DNA of 64,000 nucleotides from an uncultured Lachnospiraceae bacterium (lineage in GTDB: Bacteria > Bacillota > Clostridia > Lachnospirales > Lachnospiraceae), in contig CAJTOL010000002.1 of NCBI GenBank assembly GCA_910577645.1, forward strand, positions 62,001 to 126,000, in the 5' to 3' direction. The position numbers and the translations under genes were made by a program. Below the pieces are notes generated by a model. The model had not been told where the DNA came from. It worked only from the letters and a program-made list of their open reading frames with translations, and ran no database searches. Each line of letters opens with the position of its first letter. Position 1 is the stretch's first letter. Shown in pieces: positions 33,969 through 42,437 of this stretch.

Positions 33969-35651
33969 ATGAACAGACAATGGTGGCATGACAAAATAGC
34001 CTATCAAATTTATCCCAAAAGCTTTTACGATTCCAACGGCGACGGAATCGGGGACTTGCCGGGAATTATTGAAAAGCTGGACTACCTTTCCTATTTAGGA
34101 GTAGATATTCTGTGGCTTTCCCCTATTTATCAGTCTCCCCTGGCTGACCAGGGGTACGATATCTCTGACTATTACAAAATCGATCCCCGGTTCGGCACCA
34201 TGGAGGATATGGACAGGCTTATTGCGGAGGCAAAAAAGCGAAACATGTACATTCTGATGGATCTGGTGGTCAACCACTGCTCTGATGAGCATCCGTGGTT
34301 TCAAAAAGCCATAGAGGATCCGGAAGGAGAGTACGGAAACTTCTTTTATCTGGCTGATATCGGGGAGGAAAAGCCCTGCAACTGGCGCTCTTATTTCGGA
34401 GGCTCCGTCTGGTCTCCCCTTCCCGGCACCCAAAAGCAGTATCTCCATATGTTCCATAAAAAGCAGCCGGATTTAAACTGGGAAAATCCCAGGGTGCGGA
34501 AGGAAATTTATAAAAACATTAACTGGTGGCTGGAAAAGGGGCTGGCCGGGTTCCGAATCGACGCCATTATTAACATCAAAAAGCCTCTTTTATTTTCTGA
34601 CTATCCGGCAGACCGGGAGGACGGATTGTGCAGTCCTGAGGCCATGCTGTCCGAGGCCTCTGGAATCGGGGAGTTTTTAGCGGAAATGCGGGATGAAACC
34701 TTTGCAAAATATCAGGCTTTTACTGTAGGAGAGGTATTTAATGAGAAGCCGGAAGAGCTGGAAGAATTTATCGGGGAAAACGGATATTTTTCCACCATGT
34801 TTGACTTTCACGAGGCAGTGATCGGCCAAAGTCCTAAAGGGGCTTATGACAACCGCCCGGTGACTCCGGAGGAGTACAAAAAGGCATGCTTTACGGCACA
34901 GGAAAAAATCGGGAATATGGGCTTTTATTCCAATCTTATTGAAAATCATGACGAACCAAGAGGCGTCAGCCATTACCTGCCGGGCCCGCCCTGTGAGGCG
35001 GCTAAAAAAATGCTGGCCGGACTGTACTTTATGCTTCGGGGGATCCCTTTTATCTACCAGGGGCAGGAGATAGGGATGGAAAATACAAAAGTTTCCTCCA
35101 TTGAGGAGATAGATGATATTTCTGCAAGAGGAGAGTATGAGACCGCTTTAAGAGCCGGTCTTTCCCGGGACGAAGCCCTGGCCGCGGTTATCCCTGTGAG
35201 CCGGGATAATGCCAGGACACCTATGCAGTGGGAGGACAGCCCAAATGCAGGCTTTACCACAGGAACTCCCTGGCTTTCGGTAAATCCTAATTATCACCGG
35301 ATTCACGCGGCGGATCAGATTCAAAAGGAAGATTCCTTGTTTCAGTTTTATCGAAACCTTATCCGGGTCAGAAAAGATCCGGACTACAAGGAAACCCTGG
35401 TATACGGCAGCTTTGTGCCCTACCAAAAAGAGCAGAAGAACCTGATGGCCTATTTCCGCAAAGGAGCGGAAAAGACCCTGCTGGTGATGGGGAATTTTCA
35501 GGCAGAGCCTCAGGAGGCAGTCCTTCCCGGAAAAGTAACCAGGACGGTTCTCAACAATCTGCCGAATGTAGAAATAAAAGGGAATAAAATAATGCTGGAA
35601 GGCTGGCAGTATGTTCTGTTAGAGATGGATTTAACAGGAGGGAAGGTATGA
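33969..35651 (+). CDS. GH13 alpha-glucosidase (oligo-1,6-glucosidase type), first of two
   Basis: 560 residues, cytosolic (no signal peptide), GH13 subfamily 31-like. The TIM barrel motifs are DLVVNHCSDEHPWF, GFRIDAI (nucleophile Asp near 198), VGEVFNEKP (acid Glu near 255) and ENHDEPR. Acts on short malto-, isomalto- or related oligosaccharides. The NHCS region and missing sucrose-specific motifs do not settle linkage specificity. Compared with its neighbour it has an insertion after the nucleophile (KKPLLFSDYPADRED). It overlaps the second gene by four bases (ATGA). Confidence 0.9.
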   Translation: MNRQWWHDKIAYQIYPKSFYDSNGDGIGDLPGIIEKLDYLSYLGVDILWLSPIYQSPLADQGYDISDYYKIDPRFGTMEDMDRLIAEAKKRNMYILMDLVVNHCSDEHPWFQKAIEDPEGEYGNFFYLADIGEEKPCNWRSYFGGSVWSPLPGTQKQYLHMFHKKQPDLNWENPRVRKEIYKNINWWLEKGLAGFRIDAIINIKKPLLFSDYPADREDGLCSPEAMLSEASGIGEFLAEMRDETFAKYQAFTVGEVFNEKPEELEEFIGENGYFSTMFDFHEAVIGQSPKGAYDNRPVTPEEYKKACFTAQEKIGNMGFYSNLIENHDEPRGVSHYLPGPPCEAAKKMLAGLYFMLRGIPFIYQGQEIGMENTKVSSIEEIDDISARGEYETALRAGLSRDEALAAVIPVSRDNARTPMQWEDSPNAGFTTGTPWLSVNPNYHRIHAADQIQKEDSLFQFYRNLIRVRKDPDYKETLVYGSFVPYQKEQKNLMAYFRKGAEKTLLVMGNFQAEPQEAVLPGKVTRTVLNNLPNVEIKGNKIMLEGWQYVLLEMDLTGGKV

Positions 35652-37300
35652 AGGGAAAAATGAAGCAGAATTGGTGGAAAAGTACAGTAGTATACCAGAT
35701 CTACCCCCGGAGCTTTCAGGACAGCAACGGAGACGGGATAGGGGATCTGCCGGGGATTGTAAGCCGTTTAGACTATTTAAAGGAGCTGGGGATCGGAGCT
35801 GTGTGGCTCAGCCCGGTGTGCCGTTCTCCTCAGGCTGACAATGGCTATGATATCTCGGATTACCAAGATATTGACCCGTTATTCGGCAAGCTTGAAGACA
35901 TGGATCTGCTGATTAAAGAGGCTGAAAAGAGGGGGATTCAGATTATCCTGGATCTGGTGTTAAACCACTCCTCCAACCGGCATCCCTGGTTTTTGGAGGC
36001 CAAAAAGAGCAGGGAGAATCCTTACCACGATTATTACATTTGGAGGGACGGAGAAGAGGGCTGTCCCCCCAATGATATGAGAGGCGTTTTTGGCGGCTCT
36101 GCCTGGGAGTGGGTGCCGGAAATCCGCCAGTATTACTTTCACCAGTTTACCGTGGAGCAGCCGGATTTAAACTGGGAGAATCCCAAGGTCCGGGAAGAGA
36201 TTTACGAGATGATTAACTGGTGGATAGACCGGGGAATCGGAGGATTCCGGCTGGACGTGCTGGATCAGATTGCCAAGGAGCCGGATAAAAAGATTACCAG
36301 AAACGGCCCCTTGCTTCACACCTACATTAAGGAGCTGAGCCGCCGTACATTCCAGAGAGGGGAGCTGATTACCGTAGGGGAAGCCTGGGGGGCCACCATT
36401 GAAAATGCCCCTGTCTACAGCAACCCGGACGGAAGCGAGGTTTCCATGGTGTTCCAGTTTGAGCACATTAATCTGGATCAGAAGCCTGGCGGTGAAAAGT
36501 GGGATTTGGCCTCCCTGGATCTGGTGAAGCTGAAAGAAGTCCTGGAAAAATGGCAGAAAGGCCTTTACCAGAAGGGGTGGAACAGCCTGTTCTGGGACAA
36601 TCATGATCTTCCACGGATTGTCTCCCGGTGGGGAAATGACAAAGAGTATCGGGCAGAGTCTGCCAAAATGCTGGCTACCGTCCTTCACGGCATGCAGGGA
36701 ACTCCTTATATTTATCAGGGGGAGGAGCTGGGAATGACCAATATAAAGCTTTCCATGGATCAGTACCAGGACGTGGAGACCCTTAACATGTACAAAGAGC
36801 GTATGGCTCAGGGATATTCCCGGGAATCTATTATGGAATCCCTTTACGCCAAGAGCCGGGACAACGCCAGAACCCCTATGCAGTGGGATGATTCCCAACA
36901 TGCCGGTTTCACCGAAGGAACCCCCTGGCTGCCGGTAAATCCCAACTATACAGAGATCAATGCCGCCTCCCAGACCGGGGATCCGAATTCTGTATTTTCT
37001 TACTATAAAACTCTGGTAGGCCTGCGGAAAGAATATGAAATTTTGGCAGAGGGAGAGTTTGAGCTGATTTGCAGAGAGGATCCGGATATTTTTGCCTATG
37101 TACGCACCCTGGGAAACCAGAAGCTTTTGGTGGCGGCTAATTTCCATGGGACAGAGGTTCCCTTTTCCATCCCTCTGGAATTTGACAAAGAGGAGGGAAA
37201 AAGAAAGATTCGGACATTGATCCGCAATTATCCGGATACAGAACCAGGCATGCTAAGGCCTTATGAGACGTTTATGATTTTTGCGGAACAGGGAGAGTGA
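35648..37300 (+). CDS. malL: GH13 alpha-glucosidase, second of two
   Basis: 550 residues, paralogue of the upstream enzyme. Motifs: DLVLNHSSNRHPWF, GGFRLDVLDQIAKEPDKK (nucleophile Asp near 202), TVGEAWGATIENA (acid Glu) and WDNHDLPRIVSRWG. The HSSxxHPWF and WGNDK pattern is typical of oligo-1,6-glucosidase and of trehalose-6-phosphate hydrolase. It cleaves non-reducing alpha-glucosyl residues in the cytosol. Starts at the ATGA overlap. The two enzymes probably have complementary linkage ranges. Confidence 0.9.
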   Translation: MKGKMKQNWWKSTVVYQIYPRSFQDSNGDGIGDLPGIVSRLDYLKELGIGAVWLSPVCRSPQADNGYDISDYQDIDPLFGKLEDMDLLIKEAEKRGIQIILDLVLNHSSNRHPWFLEAKKSRENPYHDYYIWRDGEEGCPPNDMRGVFGGSAWEWVPEIRQYYFHQFTVEQPDLNWENPKVREEIYEMINWWIDRGIGGFRLDVLDQIAKEPDKKITRNGPLLHTYIKELSRRTFQRGELITVGEAWGATIENAPVYSNPDGSEVSMVFQFEHINLDQKPGGEKWDLASLDLVKLKEVLEKWQKGLYQKGWNSLFWDNHDLPRIVSRWGNDKEYRAESAKMLATVLHGMQGTPYIYQGEELGMTNIKLSMDQYQDVETLNMYKERMAQGYSRESIMESLYAKSRDNARTPMQWDDSQHAGFTEGTPWLPVNPNYTEINAASQTGDPNSVFSYYKTLVGLRKEYEILAEGEFELICREDPDIFAYVRTLGNQKLLVAANFHGTEVPFSIPLEFDKEEGKRKIRTLIRNYPDTEPGMLRPYETFMIFAEQGE

Positions 37301-37302
37301 CC

Positions 37303-37469
37303 CTGCGTATGTAACAGTTCAGCCTTGCATCTTCTTGCCCGCGATACGCGGGCAAGAAGCGTGAGGCGTCCGCCTTATGAAGATTCAAAGTAAAAAATTC
37401 TTATGAAAACAAGCTTTCAACATATTTTTTACTTTGAATCTTTGCAAGGCTGAACTGTTACCTGCATAT
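37303..37469. mobile_element. MITE-like nested inverted-repeat element
   Basis: A 151-bp block (37311-37461) with perfect 19-bp terminal inverted repeats (GTAACAGTTCAGCCTTGCA and complement). Inside are three more stems: 13 bp perfect CTTCTTGCCCGCG (37331) with loop ATA, AGGCG-TC-CGCCT (37364), and 17 bp perfect AGATTCAAAGTAAAAAA (37381) pairing 37425-37441. The flanks CTGCGTAT (37303-37310) and CTGCATAT (37462-37469) agree at 7 of 8 and look like a target-site duplication. No reading frame is present. It could also act as the terminator of the glucosidase operon. Confidence 0.7.
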
Positions 37470-37487
37470 TGGTTATACATTATATAG

Positions 37488-37576
37488 TGGTATACTTAAG
37501 GTGCCCAACAAGGCTGGGAGGAGACCGGTGCTTCCGGCCTTTGGAACAGACAGATTTTCAGCGCCTTAAGTGTACC
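37488..37576 (+). ncRNA. Structured block with extended -10 promoter, unknown RNA or repeat
   Basis: GGTATACTTAAGGTGC (37489-37504) pairs GCGCCTTAAGTGTACC (37561-37576) over 16 bp counting two G-T pairs. Inside, AAGGC pairs GCCTT with CCA/TGG outside it, and GGGAG pairs CTTCC. The left arm also contains TGGTATACT, an extended -10 box. It may be an RNA, a second repeat element, or a DNA site. No known RNA family is recognised. Confidence 0.4.
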
Positions 37577-37633
37577 ATTTTTATTTGTATACACTACCTT
37601 ACAAAAGATGGCAGAAAAAGAGAGGAAATATAA

Positions 37634-37774
37634 AACAGATTAAGCTATCCTTATTTACAAGGAGGTTAGAAGATTCATCATGGCATTACGCCAAAAGCAG
37701 ACTTTTCGTATTGTGGGGATCTGGTATATGGACACTCAGAAATGTGGATTGCAGTCAATAAGGAGGACAGATAA
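37634..37774 (+). pseudogene. Remnant of a GyrI-like effector-binding domain (tentative)
   Basis: A frame starting NRLSYPYLQGG meets TAG and continues KIHHGITPKADFSYCGDLVYG and HSEMWIAVNKEDR to a stop at 37774. The ending GDLVY...SEMWIAV resembles the C terminus of AraC-effector/GyrI-like domains. Only about 45 codons survive, so it is a decayed tail. It leads directly into the ribosome site of the next gene. Confidence 0.35.
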
Positions 37775-37777
37775 GAA

Positions 37778-38869
37778 ATGTATCATTTAAGATTAAAGGG
37801 CAGGCACTATGAAATGGGAGTGAAACGCGGAAAAATTTTTAACAGGGGGAAAATATCATTTCCGCTTCAATTAGATGATTTCCAGCTGGAACACGGAAAA
37901 CAGAGTGAAGCAGTATTAAAAATGTTTTTTCCTGAAGTATGTGAGGAAATAAGAGGAGTAAGCGATACTATAGGCGCGGATTACCTGAATTTTGCTTCAT
38001 GGATGCTATGCATGGGCTGCTGTATGTATAACCTGGAAAATAATATTCCGGTTGAGATTCGGGGCTGCACTGCCTTTGCCTACGAAAAAGAAGGCAGATT
38101 AATATATGGCAGGAATAATGATTTGCCGCCTTACCTGCGGGACGGAAGCAAAAGTGAAATCTATGATCCCAAAAATGGAAACAGATTTAATATTACCACA
38201 TCTTCTTTTATCAACGGAGAAGAAGGATTAAATGAACATGGGCTTGCTGCTGCAATGACATTTGTAATGACGGATCTTAAAAAGATACAGGCAGGGTTTA
38301 ACTCTTGCTTTATTGTGAGGTATTTACTGGAAAAGGCCAGCAACACAGAGCAGGCAATTTCCTTGCTTAAGGAATTGCCAATTGCTTCTAACTGCAACAT
38401 TTTACTTGCAGATAAAGGGGGAAGGATGGCAGCGGCGGAATGTACGCCGTCTGTCAAAAATATTCGGGAAGCAGAAAAGCTTAATAATGGCAGGATCGTT
38501 TGTATAGTCAATAGTTTTACATCCGATGAAATGAAACCATATAATGACGGGAATGGGAATGATTATGAATCACGGAAACGGTATGGGGTTGTTATGGACA
38601 GCTTTTCTTCAGGACGTATTAAAGACGATTATGTGGAGACGACCAAACAGCTTCTAAGAGGCGATTATGGATTTATGTGCCAATATGATAATGATCCGGA
38701 CTTTGAAACTGTTTGGAGTTCCATCTTTGATTTAAAGAGTTTGGCTATTTATCGAGCAGAGGGCGACCCGAGAAGGGAGAAATTTGTCAAAGATAACAGG
38801 CTGCAACATCCCTATGTGCACCATGGCTTACTGGGACTGCAGGGCCAGATAGAAGGCCGCCAGCTTTAA
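37778..38869 (+). CDS. C45 family (acyl-CoA:6-aminopenicillanic acid acyltransferase-like) amidohydrolase
   Basis: 363 residues, an N-terminal-nucleophile hydrolase. The predicted self-cleavage is between Gly96 and Cys97 in EIRGCTAFAY, which would free Cys97 as nucleophile and release a ~96-residue propeptide, close to the site in the fungal prototype. Then come LIYGRNNDLPP and GLNEHGLAAAMTF. Bacterial relatives hydrolyse or transfer acyl groups on small amides; the substrate here is unknown. Starts after AATAAGGAGGA. Its last 42 bases overlap the opposing regulator gene. Confidence 0.85.
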   Translation: MYHLRLKGRHYEMGVKRGKIFNRGKISFPLQLDDFQLEHGKQSEAVLKMFFPEVCEEIRGVSDTIGADYLNFASWMLCMGCCMYNLENNIPVEIRGCTAFAYEKEGRLIYGRNNDLPPYLRDGSKSEIYDPKNGNRFNITTSSFINGEEGLNEHGLAAAMTFVMTDLKKIQAGFNSCFIVRYLLEKASNTEQAISLLKELPIASNCNILLADKGGRMAAAECTPSVKNIREAEKLNNGRIVCIVNSFTSDEMKPYNDGNGNDYESRKRYGVVMDSFSSGRIKDDYVETTKQLLRGDYGFMCQYDNDPDFETVWSSIFDLKSLAIYRAEGDPRREKFVKDNRLQHPYVHHGLLGLQGQIEGRQL

Positions 38870-39169
38870 TGCCTTTTCAATTTCCTGAGATGAGTATAGA
38901 TTACACAGGCTCTCAAACTGCAGGGCCAGGGGGGAGGGGGAGGCAGACGTTTCTCCAAACAATAAATAATCCACAGTAACGTTGCATAGCATGGCGATTT
39001 GTGCCAATATATCAATTCCGGCAGTACGTTTCCCTTTTTCTATTAGAGTCAGATAAGAGGTGGAAATGTGTATCTGATCAGCAAAATATTCTTGAGTTTT
39101 TCCCTGAGACAACCGGATTTCCCGGATACGCTTCCCCATTGATGTTAAATCAATTACATAATTTGCCAT
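38828..39169 (-). CDS. XRE family helix-turn-helix regulator
   Basis: 113 residues. The HTH domain covers about residues 10-68 (IREIRLSQGKTQEYFADQIHISTSYLTLIEKGKR); the C-terminal ~40 residues (ALQFESLCNLYSSQEIEKALKLAAFYLAL) are probably for dimer or ligand contact. Start follows AAGGTGAT on the minus strand. It converges on, and overlaps, the C45 gene, and faces the AT-rich divergent region holding two palindromes and a strong promoter for the small protein gene at 39385, which it may control. Confidence 0.9.
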   Translation of the reverse strand: MANYVIDLTSMGKRIREIRLSQGKTQEYFADQIHISTSYLTLIEKGKRTAGIDILAQIAMLCNVTVDYLLFGETSASPSPLALQFESLCNLYSSQEIEKALKLAAFYLALQSQ

Positions 39170-39226
39170 AGTTTATCACCTTCCCAATGCTGTATAGTGT
39201 TCATGGTAGCATTTTGTGATAAATGG

Positions 39227-39247
39227 AATGTTTCTATTAGAAATATT
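39227..39247. promoter_or_regulatory. Operator candidate palindrome
   Basis: AATGTTTCT-ATT-AGAAATATT, arms matching at 8 of 9 positions, between the XRE gene and the divergent promoter. Just downstream a second, looser palindrome centred on ACTAGT (39249-39271) overlaps the -35 box. Confidence 0.5.
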
Positions 39248-39251
39248 ATTA

Positions 39252-39280
39252 TTGACTAGTAGTAATAAAAATATTATAAT
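39252..39280 (+). promoter_or_regulatory. Near-consensus sigma-70 promoter
   Basis: TTGACT (39252-39257), 17-base spacer, TATAAT (39275-39280), in a very AT-rich stretch. Reads toward the 70-residue protein at 39385. Confidence 0.8.
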
Positions 39281-39384
39281 TATAATAATTTTTTCATTTG
39301 TTCCGTTGAATAATGTAAAAAAGAATATGACTAAAAGCAAAAATGCAGGCTGAAGGACAAAAATATTATGAGGAGGAAGTAAAG

Positions 39385-39597
39385 ATGGCAGAGAAGACAA
39401 CACCAGGTGAATGGAAAAGCAAGGCAGGCCAGATTTACCAGTCTAATGGTCAGTTTAAGAAGGCGATAGAAGATAAGGCAACCACCCGGCAGCAGCCTGT
39501 GGAAATAAGGGGAGGCGGAAACAAAGAAACGGTTCAAAATGCCTGCAACAATGATAAGAGCGATATGAAGAGGATGTTACTACGTTTACTGAAATAA
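39385..39597 (+). CDS. Small protein of unknown function, 70 residues
   Basis: MAEKTTPGEWKSKAGQIYQ and the following residues are hydrophilic, rich in Lys, Gln and Asn, with no Cys-pair motif, signal peptide or membrane helix; the C terminus is basic and amphipathic (KSDMKRMLLRLLK). It has a canonical AGGAGGAAG before ATG 39385 and its own near-consensus promoter and operator-like palindromes, which support a real, regulated gene. I do not recognise the family. Confidence 0.6.
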   Translation: MAEKTTPGEWKSKAGQIYQSNGQFKKAIEDKATTRQQPVEIRGGGNKETVQNACNNDKSDMKRMLLRLLK

Positions 39598-39631
39598 TAT
39601 AGAAACTTCTTCCATTTTTCAAGAAACACTG

Positions 39632-39637
39632 TATAAT
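39632..39637 (+). promoter_or_regulatory. -10 box for the metallophosphoesterase gene
   Basis: TATAAT within GTATAATAAAAC; upstream TTCCAT (39610-39615) is a poor -35 with 16-base spacing. Confidence 0.5.
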
Positions 39638-39682
39638 AAAACTTACCTGTTGCAAAGGATTTTAAGCAAGGAGTTTTATAAT

Positions 39683-40378
39683 ATGACAATTGCCGTTTTA
39701 TCAGACACCCACGGTCTGTTAAGGCCCAAAGTGCTGGAAGTTATCAAAAAATCAGACGCCATAATCCACGGAGGAGATATTAACTCTCAAAATATTATTG
39801 ACGGGATACTGGCGGCTAAAAAGCCAGAGGCGCCCCTTTATATTGTTCGGGGGAATAACGATAAGGAGTGGGCCGGACACCTGTCGGAAAGCCTTGAGTT
39901 TACCATAGAAGGAGTGAACTTTTTTCTGGTTCACAACAAAAAAGATGTTCCGGGAGATTTGCCGGATGTACAGATTATTATTTTCGGCCACTCCCACAAA
40001 TATTCAGAAGAGACCAAAGACGACAGGCTTTGGCTGAATCCGGGAAGCTGCGGAAAGCGAAGGTTTAACCAGGAGATTACCATGGCGGTCCTTCATCTGG
40101 AGAAGGGAAAATGGCGCGTGGAAAAAATGGATATCCCTCCGGAAGCAGGAGAGAAGAGCAAAAGAAAACGGTCGGATAATCTGCTGCTTCTCATAGAATC
40201 CATTATTGCAGGAATGGAGAGAGGGTGGACAACAGAGAAAATCACAAAGGATTTGCAGGCAGAGCCGGAGTTTGTTGATCAAATATGCCGCATTTACGTT
40301 ACCCATCCAGGGGTTACTGCAAATGGGATCTTGGATAAAATAGAGGCGAATCATACCCGGCTGAAGGGATTTCAGTAA
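39683..40378 (+). CDS. YfcE/MJ0936-type metallophosphoesterase with C-terminal extension
   Basis: 231 residues. Residues 1-~145 form a calcineurin-like phosphodiesterase domain with metal motifs VLSDTHG, IHGGDIN, VRGNNDKEW and FGHSHKYSEE then LWLNPGSCG. Unlike the usual ~160-residue enzymes, it carries a further ~80 residues after a basic linker (GEKSKRKRSDN): a helical segment (LLLLIESIIAGMERGWTTEKI...VDQICRIYVTHPGV) resembling a small helix-turn-helix. Start ATG 39683 follows AAGGAG. Substrate unknown; generic phosphodiesterase. Confidence 0.87.
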   Translation: MTIAVLSDTHGLLRPKVLEVIKKSDAIIHGGDINSQNIIDGILAAKKPEAPLYIVRGNNDKEWAGHLSESLEFTIEGVNFFLVHNKKDVPGDLPDVQIIIFGHSHKYSEETKDDRLWLNPGSCGKRRFNQEITMAVLHLEKGKWRVEKMDIPPEAGEKSKRKRSDNLLLLIESIIAGMERGWTTEKITKDLQAEPEFVDQICRIYVTHPGVTANGILDKIEANHTRLKGFQ

Positions 40379-40411
40379 GAACCAATAATAAGAGCTGGGG
40401 ATATTGTAAAA

Positions 40412-40446
40412 TCGGGTGCGGCTTATAGCCGCACCCGAAAACTTTT
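40412..40446. terminator. Bidirectional terminator
   Basis: Perfect 12-bp stem TCGGGTGCGGCT-TAT-AGCCGCACCCGA (40412-40438) with AAAACTTTTT on one side and TTTTAC on the minus-strand side. It serves both the metallophosphoesterase gene and pckA, which converge here. Confidence 0.92.
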
Positions 40447-40464
40447 TAAGAAACAAATTGTAAA

Positions 40465-42069
40465 TTATAACTGAGGACCAGCCGGAACTAAAGCCTTACC
40501 AGCGTCGTTACCCTCATATTTAGAGAAGTTCTTAATGAATCTCTGAGCTAAATCCTTTGCCTTTTCTTCCCATTCAGCAGCATCTGCATAGGTATCCCGA
40601 GGATCCAGAATGTTGGTGTCAACGCCCGGAAGCTGGGTGGGAATGTCAAAGTTGAAGTAAGGAAGCTTCTTGGTAGGAGCATCTAAAATATCGCCGTTTA
40701 AAATAGCATCGATGATGCCGCGGGTATCACGGATGGAGATACGCTTGCCGGTACCATTCCAGCCGGTGTTTACTAAGTATGCCTTAGCGCCGCTTACTTC
40801 CATCTTCTTAACTAATTCCTCAGCGTACTTGGTAGGATGAAGCTCTAAGAATGCCTGGCCAAAGCAAGCGGAGAAGGTGGGAGTCGGCTCGGTAATGCCG
40901 CGCTCGGTACCTGCTAATTTAGCGGTAAATCCGGATAAGAAGTAGTACTGAGTCTGCTCAGGAGTTAAAACAGATACAGGCGGAAGTACGCCAAATGCAT
41001 CTGCGGAAAGGAAGATTACGTTCTTGGCAGCCGGAGCAGCGGAAACCGGACGAACAATCTTCTCAATGTGATCAATGGGGTAGGATACACGGGTATTCTC
41101 GGTAACGCTCTTGTCATTAAAATCGATCTTGCCGTCAGCGTCTAAGGTAACATTCTCTAACAGAGCATTGCGCTTAATTGCGTTGTAGATATCCGGCTCG
41201 GATTCCTTGTCCAGGTTGATAACCTTTGCATAGCAGCCGCCCTCAAAGTTAAATACGCCATTGTCATCCCAGCCGTGCTCGTCATCACCGATTAACAGAC
41301 GCTTGGGATCGGTGGAAAGGGTGGTTTTGCCGGTGCCGGACAGACCGAAGAAGATAGCGGTGTTCTCTCCGTTCATATCGGTGTTTGCAGAGCAGTGCAT
41401 GGAAGCGATGCCCTTTAACGGCAGGTAGTAGTTCATCATGGAAAACATACCCTTCTTCATCTCGCCGCCGTACCAGGTATTTACAATAACCTGCTCACGG
41501 GTAGAAATGTTGAACATAGCGGCAGTTTCGGAATTTAAGCCCAGCTCTTTGTAGTTCTCAACCTTTGCCTTGGAAGCGTTGTAAACAACGAAATCCGGCT
41601 CAAAGTTCTTTAATTCGTCCTCAGTAGGCTGAATGAACATGTTCTTTACGAAATGAGCCTGCCAGGCAACTTCCACAATAAAGCGGATTGCCATACGGGT
41701 GTCTTTGTTTGCGCCGCAGAATGCATCCACTACAAATAATCTCTTGTTAGACAGCTCTTTTAAAGCGATATCTTTAACGGTATCCCAAGCTTCCTGGGAA
41801 GCCGGATGGTTGTCGTTCTTATACTCATCAGAAGTCCACCATACAGTGTCCTTGGAGTTCTCATCCATAACGATGAACTTGTCTTTAGGAGAACGGCCGG
41901 TGTAGATACCAGTCATAACGTTGACTGCGCCCAGCTCGCTGACCTGGCCTTTTTCGAAACCTTCCAGTTCGGATTTGGTCTCTTCCTCGAATAACAGATC
42001 GTAAGAAGGATTGTACACGATTTCTGTGGTTCCGGTAATGCCGTACTTGCTTAAATTAATGTCTGCCAT
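40465..42069 (-). CDS. pckA: Phosphoenolpyruvate carboxykinase (ATP)
   Basis: 534 residues, full length. Interconverts oxaloacetate + ATP with PEP + CO2 + ADP, for gluconeogenesis or for fermentative CO2 fixation in anaerobes. Motifs: GRSPKDKFIV, NTWYGGEMKKGMF, the kinase-1a loop GLSGTGKTTLS, IGDDEHGW and the adenine-site region NTGWNGTG. Start follows AAAGAGGTAAAGG on the minus strand. Its leader carries the stem GAAG(C)AATCG/CGATTCTTC (42131-42154). Confidence 0.97.
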   Translation of the reverse strand: MADINLSKYGITGTTEIVYNPSYDLLFEEETKSELEGFEKGQVSELGAVNVMTGIYTGRSPKDKFIVMDENSKDTVWWTSDEYKNDNHPASQEAWDTVKDIALKELSNKRLFVVDAFCGANKDTRMAIRFIVEVAWQAHFVKNMFIQPTEDELKNFEPDFVVYNASKAKVENYKELGLNSETAAMFNISTREQVIVNTWYGGEMKKGMFSMMNYYLPLKGIASMHCSANTDMNGENTAIFFGLSGTGKTTLSTDPKRLLIGDDEHGWDDNGVFNFEGGCYAKVINLDKESEPDIYNAIKRNALLENVTLDADGKIDFNDKSVTENTRVSYPIDHIEKIVRPVSAAPAAKNVIFLSADAFGVLPPVSVLTPEQTQYYFLSGFTAKLAGTERGITEPTPTFSACFGQAFLELHPTKYAEELVKKMEVSGAKAYLVNTGWNGTGKRISIRDTRGIIDAILNGDILDAPTKKLPYFNFDIPTQLPGVDTNILDPRDTYADAAEWEEKAKDLAQRFIKNFSKYEGNDAGKALVPAGPQL

Positions 42070-42130
42070 AATTCCTTTACCTCTTTTCTTTTATAGTGAT
42101 AATAACCGCCGACAACTGCACGATCTACCT

Positions 42131-42190
42131 GAAGCAATCGAAAACCGATTCTTCTTAATTATATTATACATCAAACAATAATAAAAGCAA
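42131..42190 (-). promoter_or_regulatory. pckA promoter and leader stem
   Basis: On the minus strand TTGCTT (42185-42190), 16-base spacer, TATAAT (42163-42168). Downstream in the leader is an imperfect inverted repeat (42131-42154) that could be a hairpin or a repressor site. The bases 42191-42280 between the two divergent promoters show only AT-rich DNA and a CTCAGGG direct repeat; nothing else is recognised. Confidence 0.6.
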
Positions 42191-42280
42191 TAAAAAAGTT
42201 TTATTTTTAACAAACTTTTTTGCTCTCAGGGACCCTTGCCCGCTCAGGGTATCCTTTCCAGAAAAAGAAACCCCGTCATA

Positions 42281-42309
42281 TTGTATAAAAAAATCAATAA
42301 TGCTATAAT
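42281..42309 (+). promoter_or_regulatory. Promoter of the hflK-hflC pair
   Basis: TTGTAT (42281-42286), 17-base spacer, TATAAT (42304-42309), divergent from pckA. Confidence 0.7.
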
Positions 42310-42394
42310 ATGAACACTTGGCGCTTCCAAATTTTTTAGAGGAGGAAGGTAAATGCGGAGCATTTTCAGGATACCTTCCGACGACATGGCAGGA

Positions 42395-42437
42395 GACGCA
42401 AAGCGTCGCGTGCCGATTCACTATTACACGAGGAGGA
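42395..42437 (+). repeat. Leader repeat, copy 2, providing the hflK ribosome site
   Basis: GACGC-AAA-GCGTC hairpin followed by GCGTGCCGATTCACTATTA and ACGAGGAGGA; 38 of 43 positions agree with 29452-29494. Both copies end at the ribosome site and in one frame read AKR(R/H)VPIHYYTRR. Confidence 0.8.

Noticed and set aside
37488..37576. Small SRP RNA
   Set aside because: Size is close but the conserved GGAA-loop domain with AGCAGCC is absent.
37570..37761. 63-codon frame before the C45 gene
   Set aside because: No ribosome site and not protein-like; the neighbouring frame holds the better GyrI-like remnant.
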